NCBI RefSeq assembly: GCF_001412535.1
Contig: NZ_CP011774.1
Coordinates: 429,501 to 493,500, forward strand
DNA from: Limnohabitans sp. 63ED37-2
GTDB lineage: Bacteria; Pseudomonadota; Gammaproteobacteria; Burkholderiales; Burkholderiaceae_C
Direction of reading: 5' to 3'
DNA: 64,000 nucleotides
This document shows, piece by piece, positions 59,416-64,000 of this stretch (the stretch's first letter is position 1; every line of letters begins with the position of its first letter). Both the position numbers and the translations under genes were made by a program. The notes under the pieces are model-generated. The model searched no databases. It saw only the letters and a program-made list of their open reading frames with translations, and was not told where the DNA came from.

Positions 59416-60609
59416 TCAAACCTTGGCAAGCCAGCGCTCGACCAATTTGACCCAGTAAGTGGCGCCGGTGGACAAGATGCGGTCGTTGAAGTCATAGCCT
59501 GCGTTGTGCACCATGCAGCCGCCCACACTGCCCACGCCGTTGCCGATGTTGATGAAGCAGCCGGGCACCTTTTGCAGGAAAAATGCGAAGTCTTCACTGG
59601 CAGGCACCGGCTCGGGATGGGGCACCACGCCGGTCTCGCCCAGCCAGTCGCGCACGAGGTTCAGGCAGAACGCGGTTTGGGTGGGGTCATTCATGAGAAC
59701 CGGGTAGCGACGCATGTAGTTCACATCGGCCGTGGCGCCGTAGGTTTGTGCCACGGCGTTGGCGATCTCGTGGATGCGCCGCTCCAGCAAGTCACGAATT
59801 TCGGGTTGCATGGCCCGCACGCTGAGGCGCAGCTCGGCTGTGCCTGGGATCACGTTGGGTGCGTCGCCTGCCAAAAATGCCCCCAGCGAAATGATGCCGG
59901 TTTGCAGGGGCGGCACGTTGCGCGAGACGATGCTTTGCAAGGCCATGACCAGGGCCGAGCCCACCAAAATCGGATCGACCGCGTTGTGCGGAAAGGCCGC
60001 GTGGCCGCCCACGCCTTGGATGGTGATGATGCAGGTGTCTGCGCTGGCCATGGCGCAGCCGGGCACGGCCATGAATTGGCCTTCAGGAATGCCAGGGCCG
60101 TTGTGCATGCCAAACATGGCGTCACAGGGGAACAGGTCCAGAAAACCGTCTTCGAGCATCTTGCGGGCACCGCCCAGACCTTCTTCTGCGGGCTGGAACA
60201 CGGCGTGCACGATGCCGTCAAAGTGTCGGGTGGCGGCCAGGTGGCGTGCCGCAGACAACAGCATGGCGGTGTGGCCGTCGTGGCCGCAGGCGTGCATCTT
60301 GCCAAACACCTTGCTGGACCAAGCCTTTCCCGAGGTTTCGGCGATTGGCAGGGCATCCATGTCGGCGCGAAGGCCGATGCGCCGTGTGCTGGTGCCCGCA
60401 CGCAAGGTGCCAACCACGCCCGTGCCGCCCAGGCCGCGGTGCACTTCCCAGCCCCAGCGTTCAAGCCGTGCGGCCACCAGGTCACTGGTGTCGTTTTCCT
60501 CAAACCCCAGCTCGGGGTTGGCATGGATCTGGTGGCGGATGTCCATCATCTCGGCTTCATGAGCGCGGATGGCTTCCAGCGCGGGAGGGAGTAGGGCAGT
60601 GTCGTTCAT
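59416..60609 (-). CDS. M20D-family amidohydrolase (hippurate hydrolase-like)
   Basis: 397 residues from the ATG at 60609. Family motifs: IHANPELGFEENDT, RADMDALPI, KMHACGHDGHTAML (metal ligands Cys-Gly-His-Asp-Gly-His), QPAEEGLGGARKML (catalytic Glu) and HNGPGIPEG. M20D enzymes cleave N-acyl amino acids such as hippurate, N-acetyl or indoleacetyl amino acids. The longer open frame upstream is a shadow inside the LysR gene. No cluster context to fix the substrate. Confidence 0.87.
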   Translation of the reverse strand: MNDTALLPPALEAIRAHEAEMMDIRHQIHANPELGFEENDTSDLVAARLERWGWEVHRGLGGTGVVGTLRAGTSTRRIGLRADMDALPIAETSGKAWSSKVFGKMHACGHDGHTAMLLSAARHLAATRHFDGIVHAVFQPAEEGLGGARKMLEDGFLDLFPCDAMFGMHNGPGIPEGQFMAVPGCAMASADTCIITIQGVGGHAAFPHNAVDPILVGSALVMALQSIVSRNVPPLQTGIISLGAFLAGDAPNVIPGTAELRLSVRAMQPEIRDLLERRIHEIANAVAQTYGATADVNYMRRYPVLMNDPTQTAFCLNLVRDWLGETGVVPHPEPVPASEDFAFFLQKVPGCFINIGNGVGSVGGCMVHNAGYDFNDRILSTGATYWVKLVERWLAKV

Positions 60610-60695
60610 GGCGTGTCCTGGTCGTGACGGGAAGGATGGCCAAATGTTAAGACGGGTCAATGCGTCCGAAGTTGCTTTGCATGACAGCCGATCCG

Positions 60696-61607
60696 TCAAG
60701 GCTGGCTTGGCCTGAACGCCTCGGCCACAAAGTCCACAAACGCCCGCACCCGCGCCGCCGATTTGAGCTGCGCGGGGTAGACCGCATAAATGTCGGCGTC
60801 GGGCGTGTGGTGCTGCGGCAATACCTGCACCAGCTGGCCAGAGGCCAAGTGCTGGCGGATGTCCCATTCGGCCCGTAGCAAGAGGCCGTGGCCGTCCAGC
60901 GCCCATTGCACCGCGATGCTGCCGTCGTTGGTGGTCAGGTTGCCGCGGGTCTTGATGGTCTCGGTTTTGCCCGCGCGCCCGCGTGAGAGCTTGATCACGC
61001 CATAGGCCTCGCCACCTTGGCGGATGCTGATGAAGTTGTGCCGGGCCAAGTCGGCCGGGGTTTTGGGCTCGCCGTGCTGCGCGATGTAAGCCGGTGAAGC
61101 GCACAACAGGCGCTGGTTGCTGGCGATCTTGCGGGCAATGACACGGGTGTCTGGCGGTGGGCCAAAGCGGATGCACACATCGAACGCGTCGTCGCTCAGA
61201 GCGGGCGGGTCCACCGACAGCTGCAGCTGTGCATCCACTTGCGGGTATTGCCGCACAAAGCGGCTCATCAGCGGGCCGATGTGGCTGCGCCCAAAGCCCA
61301 GTGTGGCGTTGATGCGCAGCAGGCCGCTGGGTGTGGAGCGGCTGGCACCCAGTTGCTGCTCCAGATCGGCCATCTCGGCCAGGATGCTGCGGGCGTGGCG
61401 CAGCATGGTTTCGCCTTCCACCGTGAGGCTCATGCGGCGGGTGGTGCGGTTGATGAGCGGCACCCCCAGGCGCGACTCCATGAGCGACAGGCGTTTGCTG
61501 ACGGCGGCCGTGGTGATGCGCATCTCGCGGGCAGCGGCGCTCAGGCTCCCGGCCATGGCCAGTGCCGAAAAAAAGCCCAGATCGGCAGCTTGCAGGCGTG
61601 CTTTCAT
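60696..61607 (-). CDS. LysR-family transcriptional regulator
   Basis: 303 residues from the ATG at 61607 (MKARLQAADLGFFSALAMAGSLSAAAREM). N-terminal winged HTH (about 1-60: SLSAAAREMRITTAAVSKRLSLMESRLGVPLINRTTRR), then the LysR effector domain with SGLLRINATLGFGRSHIGP. Divergent from the tartrate/D-malate dehydrogenase gene with 98 bp between starts, so it likely regulates that gene, as DmlR and TtuA-type regulators do. An upstream in-frame ATG at 61697 lies beyond the divergent promoter. Confidence 0.87.
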   Translation of the reverse strand: MKARLQAADLGFFSALAMAGSLSAAAREMRITTAAVSKRLSLMESRLGVPLINRTTRRMSLTVEGETMLRHARSILAEMADLEQQLGASRSTPSGLLRINATLGFGRSHIGPLMSRFVRQYPQVDAQLQLSVDPPALSDDAFDVCIRFGPPPDTRVIARKIASNQRLLCASPAYIAQHGEPKTPADLARHNFISIRQGGEAYGVIKLSRGRAGKTETIKTRGNLTTNDGSIAVQWALDGHGLLLRAEWDIRQHLASGQLVQVLPQHHTPDADIYAVYPAQLKSAARVRAFVDFVAEAFRPSQP

Positions 61608-61705
61608 TGTTGATCTCAGGTTAACAATGGATTGAATTTTAGGGTGTTTATTGAGGCGGTCAGGTTCCACAATGGGGCCCTCATTCAACCCATACACGCA
61701 CCCCC

Positions 61706-62770
61706 ATGAAAACCTACCGCATCGCCACCATCCCCGGAGACGGCATTGGCAAAGAAGTCATCCCTGCAGGCCAAGAGGTCATGCAGGCCTTGGCGAAAGC
61801 CTGTGGCACTTTTGCTTTTGAGTTTGAAAACTTTGGCTGGGGCGGCGACTACTACCGCGAGCACGGCGTGATGATGCCCGCCGATGGCCTGGATGCATTG
61901 CGGGGCAAAGACGCGATTTTGTTTGGCTCGGCCGGTGACCCGCACATCCCCGACCACATCACGCTCTGGGGCCTGCGCCTGAAAATTTGCCAAGGCTTTG
62001 ACCAGTACGCCAACGTGCGGCCCACACGCATCCTGCCGGGCATCGATGCCCCGCTCAAGCGCTGCACACCCCAAGACCTTGACTGGGTCATCGTGCGTGA
62101 GAACTCCGAAGGCGAATACTCCGGCGTGGGTGGCCGGGTGCACCAGGGCCACCCGATCGAAGCTGCGACGGACGTGTCCATCATGACGCGTGCAGGCGTG
62201 GAGCGCATCTTGCGCTACGCCTTCAAGTTGGCGCAATCTCGCCCGCGCAAACTGCTCACCGTGGTGACCAAGAGCAACGCGCAACGCCACGCCATGGTGA
62301 TGTGGGACGAGATCGCAGTGCAAATCTCCAAAGAGTTTCCTGATGTGAAGTGGGACAAAGAACTGGTGGACGCCGCCACCGCCCGCATGGTCAACCGCCC
62401 CGCCACTTTGGACACCATCGTCGCCACCAACTTGCATGCCGACATCTTGAGCGACTTGGCCGCAGCGTTGGCAGGCAGCCTGGGCATTGCGCCCACGGGC
62501 AACATCGACCCTGAGCGCCGTTACCCCAGCATGTTCGAGCCCATCCACGGCTCGGCCTTTGACATCATGGGCAAGGGCTTGGCCAATCCGGTGGGCACGT
62601 TTTGGTCGGTGGTCATGCTGCTGGAGCACATTGGCGAGCCCGCCGCGGCCCAGCGCCTAATGGCCGTCATCGAAAGCGTGACGGCCAATCCCGCCTTGCA
62701 CACGGGTGACCTGGGCGGGAAAGCCCTGACGGTCGATGTCACCCAGGCTGTATGCAAAGACCTGGCTTGA
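61706..62770 (+). CDS. ttuC: Tartrate dehydrogenase / D-malate dehydrogenase
   Basis: 354 residues of the isopropylmalate/isocitrate dehydrogenase superfamily. It begins YRIATIPGDGIGKEVIPAG, has the substrate loop PHIPDHITLWGLRLKICQGFDQYANVRPTRILPG, the VRENSEGEYSGVGGRVH segment, and catalytic K/D region TKSNAQRHAMVMWDE with D-rich ILSDLAAAL. The DHxTLWGLRLxI form marks tartrate dehydrogenase/decarboxylase and DmlA rather than LeuB. It acts on tartrate or D-malate with NAD. It is divergent from the LysR gene and precedes an orphan TctC. Confidence 0.9.
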   Translation: MKTYRIATIPGDGIGKEVIPAGQEVMQALAKACGTFAFEFENFGWGGDYYREHGVMMPADGLDALRGKDAILFGSAGDPHIPDHITLWGLRLKICQGFDQYANVRPTRILPGIDAPLKRCTPQDLDWVIVRENSEGEYSGVGGRVHQGHPIEAATDVSIMTRAGVERILRYAFKLAQSRPRKLLTVVTKSNAQRHAMVMWDEIAVQISKEFPDVKWDKELVDAATARMVNRPATLDTIVATNLHADILSDLAAALAGSLGIAPTGNIDPERRYPSMFEPIHGSAFDIMGKGLANPVGTFWSVVMLLEHIGEPAAAQRLMAVIESVTANPALHTGDLGGKALTVDVTQAVCKDLA

Positions 62771-62851
62771 AGTCATGATGCAGGGCTGGATGCAGTCTGT
62801 CCAATTCCCGATAAGTGAATCTTGGTCCCCTAATCATTGAAAGGTTTGAAC

Positions 62852-63841
62852 ATGCGCTCCCCACTTTTGCCGGTTTCCTTCGCTTGTGCTTTGCTCTTGT
62901 CTGCGAACGTGTTTGCACAAGACTACCCCTCGTCCAGCAAACCCATCACCTTCGTGCTGCCCTATGCCGCAGGCGGCCCCACCGACAAAGCTGCACGCGA
63001 TCTGGCCCAAGCCATGAGCAAGGCCATGGGCGGCCACAGCATCGTGATCGACAACTCGGCAGGCGCCTCCGGCTCGATTGGGGCCAACAAAGTGGCCAAA
63101 GCGTCGGCCGATGGTTACACGCTGTTGTTTACTCACATCGCACAAGCCACCTTGCCCACTTTCTTCCGCAACTTGCCCTACAACGTCGAAAAAGACTTTG
63201 AGTACATCGGTCTGGTGAGTGAGAACCCGATGAACCTGATCGGTCGCCCCAGCTTGCCCGCCAACAACATGGTTGAGTTGGTCAGCTGGATCAACGCCAA
63301 CAAGGGCAAGATCAACATCGCCAACGCAGGCCCCGGCTCGGCTTCGCACCTGTGTGGCATGTTGTTCCAGTCCACCATCAAGGTGGACATGACCTCGGTG
63401 CCTTACAAGGGCACGGCCCCCGCCATGACCGACCTGATCGGTGGCCAGGTGGATTTGATGTGCGACCAGACCACCACCACCATCCCGCAGATTGAAGGCA
63501 AGAAGGTCAAATCATTTGCCGTGACCACGCCCACGCGTTTGAGCTCACCCGTGCTCAAGGACAACCCCACCATGCAGGAAGCCGGGCTCAAGGATTTCAG
63601 CGTCACGATCTGGCAAGGCCTGTACGCACCCAGAGGCACACCCGCCCCCGTGCTGAAAAAGCTCAACGACGCCCTGAAAGTGGCGGTCAAAGACCCCGAC
63701 TTCATCCGCAAGCAAGATGCTGGTGGCGCCACCGTCATCAACGATGCCCGCAACGATCCAGCAGGTCACAAGGCCTTTGTCATGGCTGAGATTGCCAAGT
63801 GGGCGCCCGTGATCAGGGCGGCGGGTGTTTACGCGGATTGA
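62852..63841 (+). CDS. Tripartite tricarboxylate transporter binding protein (Bug/TctC), orphan
   Basis: 329 residues from the ATG at 62852 (AAAGG about 8 bp upstream); a TTG at 62837 would add five residues. Signal peptide MRSPLLPVSFACALLLSANVFAQ, then KPITFVLPYAAGGPTDKAARDL, IDNSAGASGSIGANKVAKASADGYTLL and ANAGPGSASHLCGMLFQ. It sits 81 bp after the dehydrogenase gene, so it may bind tartrate or malate for it. No tctAB here; it may borrow another TctAB. Confidence 0.87.
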   Translation: MRSPLLPVSFACALLLSANVFAQDYPSSSKPITFVLPYAAGGPTDKAARDLAQAMSKAMGGHSIVIDNSAGASGSIGANKVAKASADGYTLLFTHIAQATLPTFFRNLPYNVEKDFEYIGLVSENPMNLIGRPSLPANNMVELVSWINANKGKINIANAGPGSASHLCGMLFQSTIKVDMTSVPYKGTAPAMTDLIGGQVDLMCDQTTTTIPQIEGKKVKSFAVTTPTRLSSPVLKDNPTMQEAGLKDFSVTIWQGLYAPRGTPAPVLKKLNDALKVAVKDPDFIRKQDAGGATVINDARNDPAGHKAFVMAEIAKWAPVIRAAGVYAD

Positions 63842-63857
63842 CGTCGACACCCCATGA

Positions 63858-63903
63858 CCAAAAGGGTGCGCTGGCCGCAGGGCTGGTGCACCCTTTTGGT
63901 TTT
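63858..63903 (+). terminator. Terminator after the orphan TctC gene
   Basis: CCAAAAGGGTGC (63858-63869) pairs with GCACCCTTTTGG (63888-63899), a perfect 12-bp stem with an 18-base loop, followed by TTTT. Confidence 0.8.
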
Positions 63904-63968
63904 GATCAGGCGTTCATTCAAATGCCTTTATCCTTTGAGCCTGTTCTTTTGCACCCGACTGTCTGACC

Positions 63969-64000
63969 ATGATCGATCCCAAAACCGTGTTGCGCCGCCT
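63969..64000 (+). CDS. Start of an unidentified gene, cut by the window edge
   Basis: The ATG at 63969 opens a frame reading MIDPKTVLRR to the edge. Ten residues are too few to identify a family. The upstream 65 bp after the terminator could hold its promoter. Whether it is a real gene depends on sequence outside the window. Confidence 0.35.
   Translation, partial: MIDPKTVLRR

Noticed and set aside
1..64000. Insertion sequences, prophage, integrons or CRISPR arrays
   Set aside because: No transposase, integrase or phage gene product and no regularly spaced direct repeats were seen.

Overview
The window is a gene-dense, GC-rich stretch of chromosome with tight same-strand operons and no insertion sequences, prophage or CRISPR. 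The gene content suggests a Burkholderiales betaproteobacterium of the Comamonadaceae type (Limnohabitans or Rhodoferax-like). The grounds are several Bug/TctC binding proteins, a rpoZ-spoT pair, a full urt-ure nitrogen system and a complete aerobic purine-degradation set. The genus is an inference.

Layout. 1-8.1 kb is housekeeping: the end of a peptide-type ABC binding protein, tRNA-Arg(ACG), greB, the leftward yicC-gmk-rpoZ-spoT group, and rightward rph-rdgB-hemW. 8.1-12.8 kb holds a MarR-like regulator coupled to a small membrane protein, an orphan TctC, an M20 carboxypeptidase, a Gfo/Idh/MocA oxidoreductase and tRNA-Ser(TGA). 12.8-23.7 kb is the urea island: ureA-hupE-ureBCEFG leftward, and divergently urtABCDE behind a near-perfect sigma-54 promoter. 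ureD is displaced to 28.9-29.7 kb, beyond a block holding a thioesterase, a TetR/SDR/MFS module with two matching operators, and a DUF4010-type membrane protein.

29.7-45.4 kb is the purine island. It contains a NitT/TauT-type ABC transporter, an NCS2 nucleobase permease, a tight leftward operon gntR-puuE-uraD/allC fusion-M20-phyH, and rightward hiuH-xdhA-xdhB. xdhC (50.6 kb) and puuD (51.5 kb) lie further right, separated by a Cys-rich small protein, an MFS carrier, a fatty acyl-CoA ligase, a BASS transporter and a TonB-like lipoprotein. 52.9-63.8 kb carries a complete TctCBA transporter, an Ldh-family dehydrogenase, an acyltransferase, an 8-oxoguanine-deaminase-like hydrolase, an M20D amidohydrolase, a LysR regulator divergent from a tartrate/D-malate dehydrogenase, and another orphan TctC.

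How it fits together. Xanthine/hypoxanthine enters (NCS2), is oxidised to urate (XdhABC), then goes to 5-hydroxyisourate (PuuD), OHCU (HiuH), allantoin (UraD part), allantoate (PuuE) and ureidoglycine/ureidoglycolate (AllC part). Urea from outside (UrtABCDE) or from catabolism is split by urease. The most notable regulatory observation is a palindrome TGTATACA with conserved flanks, found at four promoters of this pathway (ABC ATPase/permease, NCS2, gntR/hiuH, puuD) in the same orientation relative to the gene. It predicts a local GntR purine regulon, and it brings the uncharacterised ABC transporter, the M20 deacylase and the PhyH dioxygenase into the pathway by association.
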